Assembly: GCA_009842645.1 (NCBI GenBank) | Contig: VYFB01000092.1 | Coordinates: forward strand, 1-38,335 | DNA from: Nitrospira sp. SB0677_bin_15 | GTDB taxonomy: Bacteria > Nitrospirota > Nitrospiria > Nitrospirales > UBA8639 | Direction of reading: 5' to 3' | Length of the DNA: 38,335 nt | Position numbers and translations under genes: made by a program | Notes under the pieces: model-generated | Seen by the model: the letters and a program-made list of their open reading frames with translations, nothing else | The model's database searches: none | What the model was told of the DNA's origin: nothing | Shown here: positions 6,834 to 14,934 of the stretch, piece by piece | Position numbering within the stretch: position 1 is the first letter of the stretch | How the letters are laid out: each line of letters begins with the position of its first letter

Positions 6834-7832
6834 ATGCAAAAACCATATTCCCGAGAAGTCCGTAGCGCATGGATGGCCGCCTTATGCCTGGCCGGCTGCC
6901 CTGTCCTGGCGTCCGCAGAAACCATCAAGGCTCAACTTTCGACGGCACCGAACGTTCCTCCTCCCATTACCCGTACCAAGCCGGCAACGGTCGTGGTTGA
7001 AATGGAAGCAAAGGAATACGTCGGCACAATTGCCGAAGGGAAGCAATATAAGTTCTGGAGTTTCAACGGCACAGTGCCGGGTCCCATGATCAGGGTTCGG
7101 GTTGGCGATACGGTGCAAATCCATTTAACCAATGGCAAGGACAACTCCGAAAGTCATAATATCGACTTTCACGCGGTCAACGGGCCGGGCGGCGGTGCCG
7201 CGATGCTGAATACCGAACCCGGAAAGACAACGGGGTTGAGCTTCAAGGCCATCAATCCCGGCCTCTACGTGTACCATTGCGCCACCGCGTCGCCGTCGAT
7301 TCCAGCCCACATTGCAAACGGCATGTATGGCATGATCCTGGTGGAACCGGAAGGCGGTCTGCCGCCCGTGGACAAGGAATTCTACGTCCTTCAAAGCGAT
7401 TTCTACACCAAGGAAGGCAAGGACGGCGTCCTGGAGTTTGATCACAAAAAAGGATCGGACGAACATCCGACTTACGTGGTGTATAACGGCATGGCTGGTT
7501 CCCTGGTGCAAAATCCGCTCAAGGCCAAAGTCGGCGACACGATACGGATTTTCTTCGGTAATGCCGGTCCCAACCTGGTGTCGTCGTGGCACATCATTGG
7601 CGAAATCTTCGACAAAGTCTGGACTGAAGGTTCGCTCACGACGCCGCCCTTGGAAAACGTACAGACCACACTGGTGCCGGCTGCTGGCTCTTCCATCGCG
7701 GAATTTGTCGTCGAAGTTCCCGGCACGTATATCTCGGTGGACCATTCGATCTTTCGCATCGAGAAAGGCGCCTTGGGTCTGCTGAAGGTGGAAGGGAAAA
7801 AGAACCCCGACGTCTACAAAGGTCTCCAGTAA
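6834..7832 (+). CDS. nirK: Copper-containing nitrite reductase, AniA type
   Basis: This 332-aa periplasmic two-cupredoxin enzyme reduces nitrite to nitric oxide. Type 1 copper ligands are H108, C149, H159 and M164; type 2 ligands are H113, H148 and H304. The catalytic pair is D111 and H253. The motifs SHNIDFHA, YHCA, HIANGMYG, SSWHIIGEIFD and VDHSIF match the AniA/Nitrosomonas class more than the Alcaligenes class. The N-terminus is a signal peptide. Both a lipobox (LAGC, Cys22) and a signal peptidase I site (ASA-ET, after 28) can be read, so membrane anchoring is open. An excellent ribosome-binding site (aggaggt) precedes the ATG. In Nitrospira such genes are common but their physiological role is debated. 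It stands alone with its own promoter. Confidence 0.93.
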   Translation: MQKPYSREVRSAWMAALCLAGCPVLASAETIKAQLSTAPNVPPPITRTKPATVVVEMEAKEYVGTIAEGKQYKFWSFNGTVPGPMIRVRVGDTVQIHLTNGKDNSESHNIDFHAVNGPGGGAAMLNTEPGKTTGLSFKAINPGLYVYHCATASPSIPAHIANGMYGMILVEPEGGLPPVDKEFYVLQSDFYTKEGKDGVLEFDHKKGSDEHPTYVVYNGMAGSLVQNPLKAKVGDTIRIFFGNAGPNLVSSWHIIGEIFDKVWTEGSLTTPPLENVQTTLVPAAGSSIAEFVVEVPGTYISVDHSIFRIEKGALGLLKVEGKKNPDVYKGLQ

Positions 7833-7860
7833 GCCGATCCCTTACCTCTTCCGGAGAAAT

Positions 7861-7940
7861 CCTCTACCTCCCCTCGCCCCTCCTTACAAAGGAAGGGAAC
7901 AAAAAGCCCCCTCTCCCTCAAGGGGCGAGGGAGAAAGAGG
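7861..7940. repeat. Dispersed GC-rich repeat, full module
   Basis: This copy runs 'tctacctcccctcgcccctccttacaaaggaaggg...ccccctctccctcaaggggcgagggag' and shows the uninterrupted order of both halves. The right half can form a hairpin (ccctctccctc/ggggcgaggg). Confidence 0.75.
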
Positions 7941-7955
7941 TCATTCTTGGTTTCA

Positions 7956-7983
7956 TTGACTTGTTTTGAAATCGCATGATACC
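7956..7983 (+). promoter_or_regulatory. Weak candidate promoter for the trp operon
   Basis: TTGACT at 7956-7961 is a good -35. The best -10 at 16 bases' spacing is the poor GATACC (7978-7983), just before the trpE ATG, which would leave almost no leader. No leader peptide with tandem Trp codons was found. Confidence 0.25.
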
Positions 7984-7992
7984 GTTCAGGGC

Positions 7993-9489
7993 ATGAAAAA
8001 GCCTTGTTATTCAATAAGTTTTGACCAATTCCGCCAATTGGCCACAATGGGGAATCTCGTGCCGGTGTACCGGGAGATCATGGCGGACCGAGAAACGCCG
8101 GTTAGCGCATTTTCGAAAATCAACACCGGCCGGACGGCGTTCCTGTTTGAAAGCATCGAAGGCGGCGAACGTTGGGCACGATACTCCTTCTTAGGCAACA
8201 GCGCCACACAAGTGCTATGGGAGGAAGACGGCATCCTCTACGTCAATAAAGGGCGGAAAACCGAAACCTTTCCCTTAAGAAACAATCCGCTAGACCATAT
8301 CCGGACGATCCTGTCCGGGTTTCAGCCGGTACAGGTGCCCGACCTTCCGCGCTTTGTCGGAGGCGCCGTTGGTTACCTGGGATACGACGTCGTGCGATTT
8401 TTTGAACCGGTTCCCGAGTACCCCAAGGATTCGGCCAGGCTACCCCTGCTCGCCTTTTTCGTCACGGATACGCTTGTGATTTTCGATAACGTGCGGCATA
8501 CGGTCAAAGTCGTAGCCAATGCGCATATTGCCTCCTCCAGGAAATCAGACGTCCGGTCCGCGTACGTGGATGCGACGACCCGCATTGAAAAAATGATCGC
8601 GAAGCTCAAGACACCCTTGCGGCACCGGCCTTCACCCGGGCGCAAGCACGTCCTCCGCTTCACTTCCAATATGACCCAAGCCACCTTTGAAAAAATGGTG
8701 ATGCGGACCAAAGAATATATTCAGGCCGGCGATATCGTTCAGGCCGTGGTCTCCCAACGCTGGCAAACCAGGATTCGGACGTCGCCTTTGGAAATCTACC
8801 GTGCGTTGCGGGTCATCAATCCGTCACCGTACACGTTCTATCTCCGGGTAGCGGGAATTGAATTGGTGGGATCTTCACCGGAAATCCTGGTCCGACGCGA
8901 AGAGGATCAGGTCGTCGTCCGGCCAATCGCCGGAACCCGAAAGCGTGGAGATACGGTTGCGAAAGATCAGGTATTGGCCGATGAACTGTTGGCTGATACA
9001 AAGGAACGCGCCGAACACGTCATGCTGGTCGATTTGGGACGAAACGACGTCGGCCGCGTGGCGCAAACGGGCACGGTCGCGCTGAATCCCTTCATGAAAA
9101 TCGAACGTTACTCTCACGTCATGCACATTGTCTCGCAGGTGACGGGTACGCTCTCTCCCGGCAGGGACGCCTATGACGTGATGAAAGCCTGCTTCCCGGC
9201 CGGCACGGTCTCGGGAGCACCCAAGATCCGCGCCATGCAGATCATCGAAGAACTTGAACCCACGAAACGGGGTCCTTATGCCGGCGCCGTGGGCTATTTC
9301 AGTTTCTCGGGCAACATGGATACCTGCATCAATATTCGAACCATTGTCTTTAAAGGCCGGGACGCCTTTATTCAGGCCGGGGCCGGAATTGTGGCCGATT
9401 CGGACCCGGCCAGAGAATACGAGGAAACGTGCAATAAAGCCCGTGCCATGATGCGCAGCATCGAAATGGCCGAAGAAGGATTGGAGTAA
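7993..9489 (+). CDS. trpE: Anthranilate synthase component I
   Basis: This 498-aa protein has the usual length and the chorismate-binding fold. With the TrpG glutaminase it converts chorismate to anthranilate, the first step of tryptophan synthesis. Conserved signatures include RPIAGTRKRG, HVMLVDLGRNDVGRV, and FPAGTVSGAPKIRAMQII near the C-terminus, followed by GPYAGAVGYFS and IQAGAGIVADSDP. The N-terminal region carries the SxLLES-like segment (FLFESIEGGERWARYSFLG) found in feedback-inhibited TrpE rather than PabB. The ATG at 7993 was chosen over the TTG at 7966 because the homology begins near KKPCYSISFDQF. It heads the order trpE-G-D-C-F-B-A, separated from trpG by a repeat. Confidence 0.95.
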   Translation: MKKPCYSISFDQFRQLATMGNLVPVYREIMADRETPVSAFSKINTGRTAFLFESIEGGERWARYSFLGNSATQVLWEEDGILYVNKGRKTETFPLRNNPLDHIRTILSGFQPVQVPDLPRFVGGAVGYLGYDVVRFFEPVPEYPKDSARLPLLAFFVTDTLVIFDNVRHTVKVVANAHIASSRKSDVRSAYVDATTRIEKMIAKLKTPLRHRPSPGRKHVLRFTSNMTQATFEKMVMRTKEYIQAGDIVQAVVSQRWQTRIRTSPLEIYRALRVINPSPYTFYLRVAGIELVGSSPEILVRREEDQVVVRPIAGTRKRGDTVAKDQVLADELLADTKERAEHVMLVDLGRNDVGRVAQTGTVALNPFMKIERYSHVMHIVSQVTGTLSPGRDAYDVMKACFPAGTVSGAPKIRAMQIIEELEPTKRGPYAGAVGYFSFSGNMDTCINIRTIVFKGRDAFIQAGAGIVADSDPAREYEETCNKARAMMRSIEMAEEGLE

Positions 9490-9512
9490 TCATGAGAAGC
9501 CGACGTGCAGGC

Positions 9513-9617
9513 TCTACCTCCCCTGGCCCCTCTCCCCGATTAAAAATGTCGAGGACAGGCTTACAAGGGAAGGGAACTCCCTCTCCCCTTTTGGTGGGAG
9601 AGAGCTGGGGTGAGGGG
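9513..9617. repeat. Dispersed repeat copy with nested insertion, supplying the trpG ribosome-binding site
   Basis: The module 'ctctacctcccctggcccctctcccc' is followed by a foreign stretch (about 9538-9560, gattaaaaatgtcgaggacag), then 'cttacaagggaagggaac' and 'ccctctccccttttggtgggagagagctggggtgagggg'. The final 'gtgagggg' lies 8-15 bases before the trpG GTG and can serve as its Shine-Dalgarno sequence. Confidence 0.7.
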
Positions 9618-9624
9618 TAATCAC

Positions 9625-10218
9625 GTGTTACTCATGATCGACAATTACGACTCCTTTACGTACAACCTGGTGCAGTACCTGGGGGAACTGGGTGCTGATA
9701 TTAAGGTGTATCGAAACGACAAAATCACGATGGACGAAATTACGGAACTGAATCCGAAACGCATTGTGATCTCTCCCGGTCCGTGTACGCCTAACGAAGC
9801 GGGCATTTCCGTGAAGGTCATCCGGCAATTTGCCGGGCGCGTTCCGTTGTTGGGCGTCTGCCTCGGGCATCAATCTTTGGCCTTTGCCTTCGGCGGTGAA
9901 ATCATTCGCGCAGATCGCCTAATGCACGGCAAAACGTCGCTGGTCGAACACGACAATCAAACAATTTTTGAGGGGCTGCCCAACCCGTTCGAGGCCACGC
10001 GGTATCATTCGCTGATTGTCAACAAGACAACCTTGCCAACTGATTTTGAAATTTCGGCGCTGACGGAGGAAGGTGAGATCATGGGCATCCGGCATCGACC
10101 GACCGGCGCGGAAGGCGTACAGTTCCACCCCGAATCCATCCTCACGAAAGCCGGCATGGACCTGTTGCGAAACTTTCTTGAACCCGGCTCAGGCAATGGT
10201 AAGGGAATAACGGCATGA
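9625..10218 (+). CDS. trpG: Anthranilate synthase component II (glutamine amidotransferase)
   Basis: This 197-aa class I glutaminase supplies ammonia to TrpE. The triad is visible as Cys in [15 protein letters not shown] and His/Glu in VQFHPESI near the C-terminus. The N-terminus [23 protein letters not shown] is classical, and the segment [11 protein letters not shown] is present. It may also serve PabB for folate synthesis, as no separate pabA is seen here. The start is taken at GTG 9625 because the family begins just before MIDNYDSF and 'gagggg' lies at good spacing; ATG 9634 and GTG 9610 are alternatives. It overlaps trpD by 4 bases (ATGA). Confidence 0.95.
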   Translation: MLLMIDNYDSFTYNLVQYLGELGADIKVYRNDKITMDEITELNPKRIVISPGPCTPNEAGISVKVIRQFAGRVPLLGVCLGHQSLAFAFGGEIIRADRLMHGKTSLVEHDNQTIFEGLPNPFEATRYHSLIVNKTTLPTDFEISALTEEGEIMGIRHRPTGAEGVQFHPESILTKAGMDLLRNFLEPGSGNGKGITA

Positions 10219-11234
10219 TCAAGGACGCGCTTGCAAAATTGGTTGAGGGCGTCAACCTGACGGAAAAAGACGCATACGACGTCATGCTGGAAATCATGCA
10301 GGGGGCAACCTCCGAATCTCAGATTGCCGCCTATCTCATGGGCCTTCGGATGAAAGGCGAGACCGTCGAAGAAATCACGGGCTCGGTCAAAGCCATGCGT
10401 GAAATGGCCGTGCGGATTCACGTGGGAGATCCTCAAGTCATCGATACTTGCGGGACCGGCGGCGATCGATCCAATACGTTCAACATTTCCACCGCGACCG
10501 CCTTCGTGGTTGCCGGAGGAGGCATGACCGTTGCCAAACATGGGAACAAGTCGGTGTCTTCACGGTCAGGAAGCGCAGACGTGTTAGCTGCCATGGGCGT
10601 CAGAATCGACCTTCCTCCGGAACGCGTGGAAGCATGCGTCAATGAAATCGGCATCGGCTTCTTGTTCGCACCGCTCTACCACGGGGCCATGAAGCATTGC
10701 GCCAAGCCTCGCTCTGAAATGGGCGTACGAACGTTGATGAACGTCATGGGCCCGTTGTCCAATCCGGCCGGCGCCGGCATTCAGATCCTGGGCGTGTACG
10801 ATCAGGCCCTGACGGAAAAACTTGCCCAAGTCCTTATCCGCCTGGGCACCCAACATTGTTTTGTCCTGCACGGCAAGGACGGGTTGGATGAAATGACCTT
10901 GACCGATTTCACCTACGTGTCCGAAGGGAAGGCCGGACGGATTTCGAGCTATCATCTTGCCCCGGAAGATTTCGGATTGACCCGGGCAAATCCGAAAGAC
11001 CTGCGTGGCGGAACCCCAGAAGACAATGCCGCCGTCATTCAGGATCTTCTCAAGGGACATCGGAACGCCAAACGTGACGTGGTTCTCATGAATGCCGCTC
11101 CGGCGTTCGTGGCCTGCGGAAAGGCCAAAAACTTGAAAGACGGGTTCGCCCAAGCCGCGAGTGCGCTGGATAGCGGTGCCGCATATGAAAAGTTACAGAA
11201 ACTCGTCAAGTTCTCCAATAAGGCAACGGCATGA
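10215..11234 (+). CDS. trpD: Anthranilate phosphoribosyltransferase
   Basis: This 339-aa enzyme joins anthranilate to PRPP. The PRPP-binding glycine loop [17 protein letters not shown], the [17 protein letters not shown] segment and the anthranilate-site [14 protein letters not shown] are all intact. Length is normal for the family. The ATG overlaps the trpG stop by 4 bases, and its own stop overlaps trpC in the same manner, indicating coupled translation through G-D-C. Confidence 0.96.
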   Translation: MIKDALAKLVEGVNLTEKDAYDVMLEIMQGATSESQIAAYLMGLRMKGETVEEITGSVKAMREMAVRIHVGDPQVIDTCGTGGDRSNTFNISTATAFVVAGGGMTVAKHGNKSVSSRSGSADVLAAMGVRIDLPPERVEACVNEIGIGFLFAPLYHGAMKHCAKPRSEMGVRTLMNVMGPLSNPAGAGIQILGVYDQALTEKLAQVLIRLGTQHCFVLHGKDGLDEMTLTDFTYVSEGKAGRISSYHLAPEDFGLTRANPKDLRGGTPEDNAAVIQDLLKGHRNAKRDVVLMNAAPAFVACGKAKNLKDGFAQAASALDSGAAYEKLQKLVKFSNKATA

Positions 11235-12058
11235 TCCTGGACCGCATCCTGGAACATAAAAAGGCTGAACTTCGCCGAAAAAAGGGACGCGGCTACATGG
11301 CTGAACTCAAGGGGAAAATAGCCGACCGCCCCGCGCCATCCGGCTTTATCAGCGCCTTGGAGAAAGCCTATGCTGAGAACCATCCTGCCCTCATTGCAGA
11401 GGTGAAGAAGGCATCGCCCAGCCAGGGATTGATGCGCCCGGAATTTGCCGACAGGTATGAACCTGCCGACATTGCCAACACGTATAAAGAATACGGGGCG
11501 GCAGCAGTCTCGGTATTGACGGATCAGGAATTCTTTCAAGGACATTTGGATCACTTGACTCGCGTCAAGGACCACGTGGAGCTGCCGGCGCTCAATAAGG
11601 AATTCATGATCGAAGACATCCAATTTTATGAGGCCCGGGCCCATGGAGCCGATGCCGTTCTGCTGATCGTGGCGGCCCTGGACCTGATTCAGCTTGAAGA
11701 TTTTTATTCAATAGCCAAGGGCTTGACGCTCGACGTGCTGGTGGAAACACATCATGAATCGGAAATTGACGCGACCTTGGAACGCATCCCCGGCGCGACC
11801 CTGATTGGTATCAATAACCGGGATTTGAAAACCTTCTCAACCGATCTCTCGGTGACTCAACGGCTGGCCCGCCGGATTCCGCCGGAAAAAATCATCGTCA
11901 GCGAAAGCGGAATCCATAAACGTGAGGACGTCGTGCAGATTCTGGAAGCCGGAGCCAAAGCCATGCTAGTGGGTGAATCCCTGATTCGAGCCGATGACAT
12001 CGGCGCCAGGATTCAGGATCTCAGGGGAGAAAAAGACTCTGCTTCCCCTCCTTTGTAA
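11231..12058 (+). CDS. trpC: Indole-3-glycerol phosphate synthase
   Basis: This 275-aa TIM-barrel enzyme decarboxylates and closes the ring of CdRP to give indole-3-glycerol phosphate. Visible motifs are LIAEVKKASPSQG (phosphate and substrate loop), NKEFMIEDIQFYEARAHGADAVLLI, LVETHHESE, IGINNRDLKTF, and VSESGIHKREDV at the C-terminus. The last residues, SASPPL, are encoded by the dispersed repeat that follows and are not expected to be conserved. The methyltransferase at 3007 has gained a similar SPPL tail from another copy. The gene overlaps trpD by 4 bases and is separated from trpF by about 110 bases of repeat. Confidence 0.95.
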   Translation: MILDRILEHKKAELRRKKGRGYMAELKGKIADRPAPSGFISALEKAYAENHPALIAEVKKASPSQGLMRPEFADRYEPADIANTYKEYGAAAVSVLTDQEFFQGHLDHLTRVKDHVELPALNKEFMIEDIQFYEARAHGADAVLLIVAALDLIQLEDFYSIAKGLTLDVLVETHHESEIDATLERIPGATLIGINNRDLKTFSTDLSVTQRLARRIPPEKIIVSESGIHKREDVVQILEAGAKAMLVGESLIRADDIGARIQDLRGEKDSASPPL

Positions 12059-12157
12059 GGGGCGAGGAGAGGTAGAGTTCTTAACTCCCTCGCCCCTTGT
12101 GGGAGAGGGCTGGGGTGAGGGGGTGTCTGGTAAGGGCGACCGGCCGGTCGCCCCTAC
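12043..12157. repeat. Composite dispersed repeat, inverted relative to 5713-5815
   Basis: 12043-12080 is the left module in reverse ('cccctcctttgtaaggggcgaggagaggtagag'). 12083-12157 matches the reverse complement of 5713-5787 at 74 of 75 bases and includes the 28-bp palindrome (12130-12157, one mismatch). It fills the gap between trpC and trpF, and a simple reading frame stays open through it. Confidence 0.85.
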
Positions 12158-12170
12158 AACCTTTTCAAAT

Positions 12171-12806
12171 ATGGCTCTGCCGAAAATCAAAATCTGTGGC
12201 ATCACGAACCAGATCGACGCCTTGCAGGCCGTTGACGCGGGGGCCGATGCGCTCGGTTTCGTCTTCTACAAGAAAAGCCCTCGCCACGTGAATCTGAACG
12301 TGGTCAAGTCTATTGTGGCCGATTTACCGCCGTTTGTGTTGCCGGTTGGGGTATTCGTCAATGAGGACCCCAATAGGGTGCGCAAGACGATGGACGAGTG
12401 CGGATTGGCACTCGCGCAAATTCATGGAGACGAATCAGCCGAATATTGTGAATCGCTGGGTCGTCCGGTTATCCGGGGAATCAGGCTTCGTGACCACAAC
12501 ACCCTCTTTGCCATGGCCGAGTACAAGGGACGGGCGCGCGTTCGAGGATTTGTACTGGATGCCTTTTCAGAGACAGCCTATGGAGGCACCGGCAAAACCG
12601 CAGACTGGAACCTTGCCACGAAGGCTGCTCAATCGTTTTCTTTTTTGCTGGCAGGGGGGCTCACCGCGAACAACGTTCAGGAGGCAATCCGAACCGTGCA
12701 ACCTTACGGCGTGGACGTCAGCAGCGGCGTCGAGGCCGGTCCTGGCAAGAAAGATCCAGCCAAAGTCACGGCCTTCATCCGGGCCGTGAAACTTGTCTCA
12801 TCGTAA
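12171..12806 (+). CDS. trpF: Phosphoribosylanthranilate isomerase
   Basis: This 211-aa TIM-barrel enzyme isomerises PRA to CdRP, the step between TrpD and TrpC. KIKICGITNQIDALQAVDAGADALGFVF carries the catalytic Cys, and the catalytic Asp is in GFVLDAFSETAYGGTGKTADW. The C-terminal phosphate site, LAGGLTANNVQEAI followed by GVDVSSGVEAGPGKKDPAKV, is standard. The frame is open upstream to 11994, but that extension is repeat sequence, so the ATG at 12171 is used. No strong ribosome-binding site is visible; the palindromic repeat lies just upstream. Confidence 0.95.
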   Translation: MALPKIKICGITNQIDALQAVDAGADALGFVFYKKSPRHVNLNVVKSIVADLPPFVLPVGVFVNEDPNRVRKTMDECGLALAQIHGDESAEYCESLGRPVIRGIRLRDHNTLFAMAEYKGRARVRGFVLDAFSETAYGGTGKTADWNLATKAAQSFSFLLAGGLTANNVQEAIRTVQPYGVDVSSGVEAGPGKKDPAKVTAFIRAVKLVSS

Positions 12807-12868
12807 ATCAAGCCGCTATAAAGTAACGGAAGCCTATCTCGACGTTATCCAGCTACTCCGCCAAGTTT

Positions 12869-12903
12869 CCTCTCCCTTGATGGGAGAGGATCAAGGTGAG
12901 GGT
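12869..12903. repeat. Short dispersed repeat copy before trpB
   Basis: 'cctctcccttgatgggagagg' forms a hairpin and is followed by 'atcaaggtgagggtg'. It lies within the 116-base gap between trpF and trpB, which otherwise shows no gene. Confidence 0.65.
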
Positions 12904-12922
12904 GAAAACAGAAGCAAGACTC

Positions 12923-14116
12923 ATGGCACGCACTTCCGTTAAACAGAGCCGGTTCGGCGAATATGGAGGGCAATACGTTCCCGAGACCCTCATGCCGGCG
13001 ATCCTGGAACTGGAAAAGGTCTATGCGAAAGTTCGCCATGACCCCAGTTTTCAAAAAGAATTCCAGGATTGTTTGAGGCAATACGTGGGTCGTCCGACTC
13101 CCCTCTATTTCGCCAAACAACTCACGAGGAGGTTGGGCGGAGCCAAAATCTATCTCAAGCGGGAGGACCTCTGTCATACCGGCGCACACAAGATCAATAA
13201 CACCGTGGGCCAGGCATTGCTGACCAAACGCATGAAAAAGCGGCGAGTCATCGCGGAAACCGGCGCAGGACAACACGGCGTCGCAGTTGCAACCATCGCC
13301 GCCATGTTCGGGCTGGAAGCGGAAGTGTACATGGGGACCGAAGACATGGCGCGACAGGCGCTCAACGTCTTTCGCATGCGATTGCTCGGAGCAACAGTTA
13401 CGGGTGTGGACGCGGGCAGCCGAACGCTCAAGGACGCCATCAGCGAGGCCATGCGTGATTGGACGACAAACGTGCGAACCACGCATTACCTGCTAGGCTC
13501 CGTGCTGGGCGCGCATCCCTACCCGATGATGATCCGTGATTTTCAATCGGTGATCGGCCGGGAAGCCCGACGACAGATTATGGCCGCCGAAGGAACGCTC
13601 CCGCATTGTCTGGTGGCCTGCGTCGGAGGGGGAAGCAACAGCATCGGCCTGTTCTACCCGTTCATCAAGGATACACGGACTCAAATGGTCGGGGTGGAAG
13701 CCGGTGGCATGGGCTTGACCAGCGGCAAACATGCCGCTCGCTTTGCCGGCGGCGTGCCGGGCGTGCTGCACGGAACGATGACCTACCTGCTCCAGGACCG
13801 ACACGGCCAAATCAGCAGCACGCACTCGGTGTCGGCCGGTCTTGATTATCCCGCGGTCGGTCCCGAACACGCCATGCACCATGACTCGGGCCGCGTTCAG
13901 TACACCTCGGCGACAGATCAGGAAGCCTTGGAAGCCTTCGACCTCCTGTCTCAAGAGGAAGGGATTATTCCCGCCCTGGAAAGCGCGCACGCAGTAGCGG
14001 AAGTCGTCAAACGGGCGCCGACGATGAAGAAAAATCAAATCCTGATCATGAACCTGTCCGGACGCGGGGATAAGGACGTCGATCAGGTCGCCCAGATGCG
14101 AGGCATCCAATTTTGA
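12923..14116 (+). CDS. trpB: Tryptophan synthase beta chain
   Basis: This 397-aa PLP enzyme condenses indole with serine. The N-terminal [17 protein letters not shown] is the hallmark of TrpB1. The PLP lysine lies in [17 protein letters not shown], and the catalytic Glu is in [11 protein letters not shown]. The phosphate-binding loop [10 protein letters not shown] and the late [13 protein letters not shown] are present. The ATG at 12923 ([16 protein letters not shown]) is preferred to an upstream GTG at 12896 that lies in repeat sequence. The stop overlaps the trpA start by one base (TGATG), so the two subunits are translationally coupled, fitting their alpha2-beta2 complex. Confidence 0.96.
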   Translation: MARTSVKQSRFGEYGGQYVPETLMPAILELEKVYAKVRHDPSFQKEFQDCLRQYVGRPTPLYFAKQLTRRLGGAKIYLKREDLCHTGAHKINNTVGQALLTKRMKKRRVIAETGAGQHGVAVATIAAMFGLEAEVYMGTEDMARQALNVFRMRLLGATVTGVDAGSRTLKDAISEAMRDWTTNVRTTHYLLGSVLGAHPYPMMIRDFQSVIGREARRQIMAAEGTLPHCLVACVGGGSNSIGLFYPFIKDTRTQMVGVEAGGMGLTSGKHAARFAGGVPGVLHGTMTYLLQDRHGQISSTHSVSAGLDYPAVGPEHAMHHDSGRVQYTSATDQEALEAFDLLSQEEGIIPALESAHAVAEVVKRAPTMKKNQILIMNLSGRGDKDVDQVAQMRGIQF

Positions 14117-14934
14117 TGATAGCCGCTCCTTCCAATCGCATTACCGCTACGTTTGCCCGTCTTCGCCGGCAAGGGGAAAAGGCGCTGATCCCCTATATCA
14201 TGGCCGGGGACCCTTCATTGGCTGAAACGGAAACCCTGGTGGTGGCCCTGGAAAAGGCCGGAGCCGACCTGATTGAACTCGGTGTCCCGTTTTCTGATCC
14301 TATCGCCGACGGACCCGTGATCCAAAAAGCGGCTGAACGCGCGTTGCGCACGGGCACCTCGCTACGCGGAATTTTACAGTCCGTCAAATCCTTGCGAACC
14401 AGAACTCAGGTCCCGCTCATTCTGATGACTTACTACAACACCATCATGGCCATGGGAGACCGGGCGTTCTGTGACGCAGCGGTTCGTGCCGGGGTCGATG
14501 GCGTCATCATTCCGGATATGCCGCCCGAAGAAGCCGACTCGTTGCAACGAGCCTCCGCAGAAAAAGGTCCGTGCCTGATCTTTCTGCTCGCGCCGACGAG
14601 CACCACAGCCAGGAAAGCCGAGGTCATCAAACGCACCAGCGGATTCATTTATTACGTGTCCATTACCGGAATCACCGGGGCGAAACTACGTGACCGGGAT
14701 TCCATCAAACGCAACGTGCGCGCGATCCAAAAGAAAGCAGGGAAACCCGTGGCCGTAGGATTCGGCATTGCCACCCCCGACGATGCCCGGCAAATCGCGG
14801 CTTTTTCCGACGGCGTCATCGTGGGCAGCGCCCTGGTGAGAAAAATCGAAGAACTTCAGCATTCCACCGACCTGGTCACGGAAATCAGCCGGTTTACAGC
14901 CGAACTGAAAGCCGCCCTTTCCGATTCGTGTTAA
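14116..14934 (+). CDS. trpA: Tryptophan synthase alpha chain
   Basis: This 272-aa TIM-barrel subunit cleaves indole-3-glycerol phosphate to indole. The catalytic Glu and Asp lie in ADLIELGVPFSDPIADGPVIQ, and the substrate loops YYVSITGITGAK and VGFGIATPDDA are intact. The ATG at 14116 shares its A with the trpB stop; a TTG just upstream is unlikely. The gene overlaps the following NFACT gene by 7 bases, extending the transcript beyond trp. Confidence 0.96.
   Translation: MIAAPSNRITATFARLRRQGEKALIPYIMAGDPSLAETETLVVALEKAGADLIELGVPFSDPIADGPVIQKAAERALRTGTSLRGILQSVKSLRTRTQVPLILMTYYNTIMAMGDRAFCDAAVRAGVDGVIIPDMPPEEADSLQRASAEKGPCLIFLLAPTSTTARKAEVIKRTSGFIYYVSITGITGAKLRDRDSIKRNVRAIQKKAGKPVAVGFGIATPDDARQIAAFSDGVIVGSALVRKIEELQHSTDLVTEISRFTAELKAALSDSC

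Noticed and set aside
10584-11153. Long antisense frame opposite trpD, and similar ones opposite ureG (27835-28356) and moeA (32829-33791)
   Set aside because: They are open by codon bias of the real gene. They show no family motif or ribosome-binding site.
11994-12170. In-frame upstream extension of trpF
   Set aside because: It is encoded by trpC sequence and the dispersed repeat. The family begins at the ATG at 12171.
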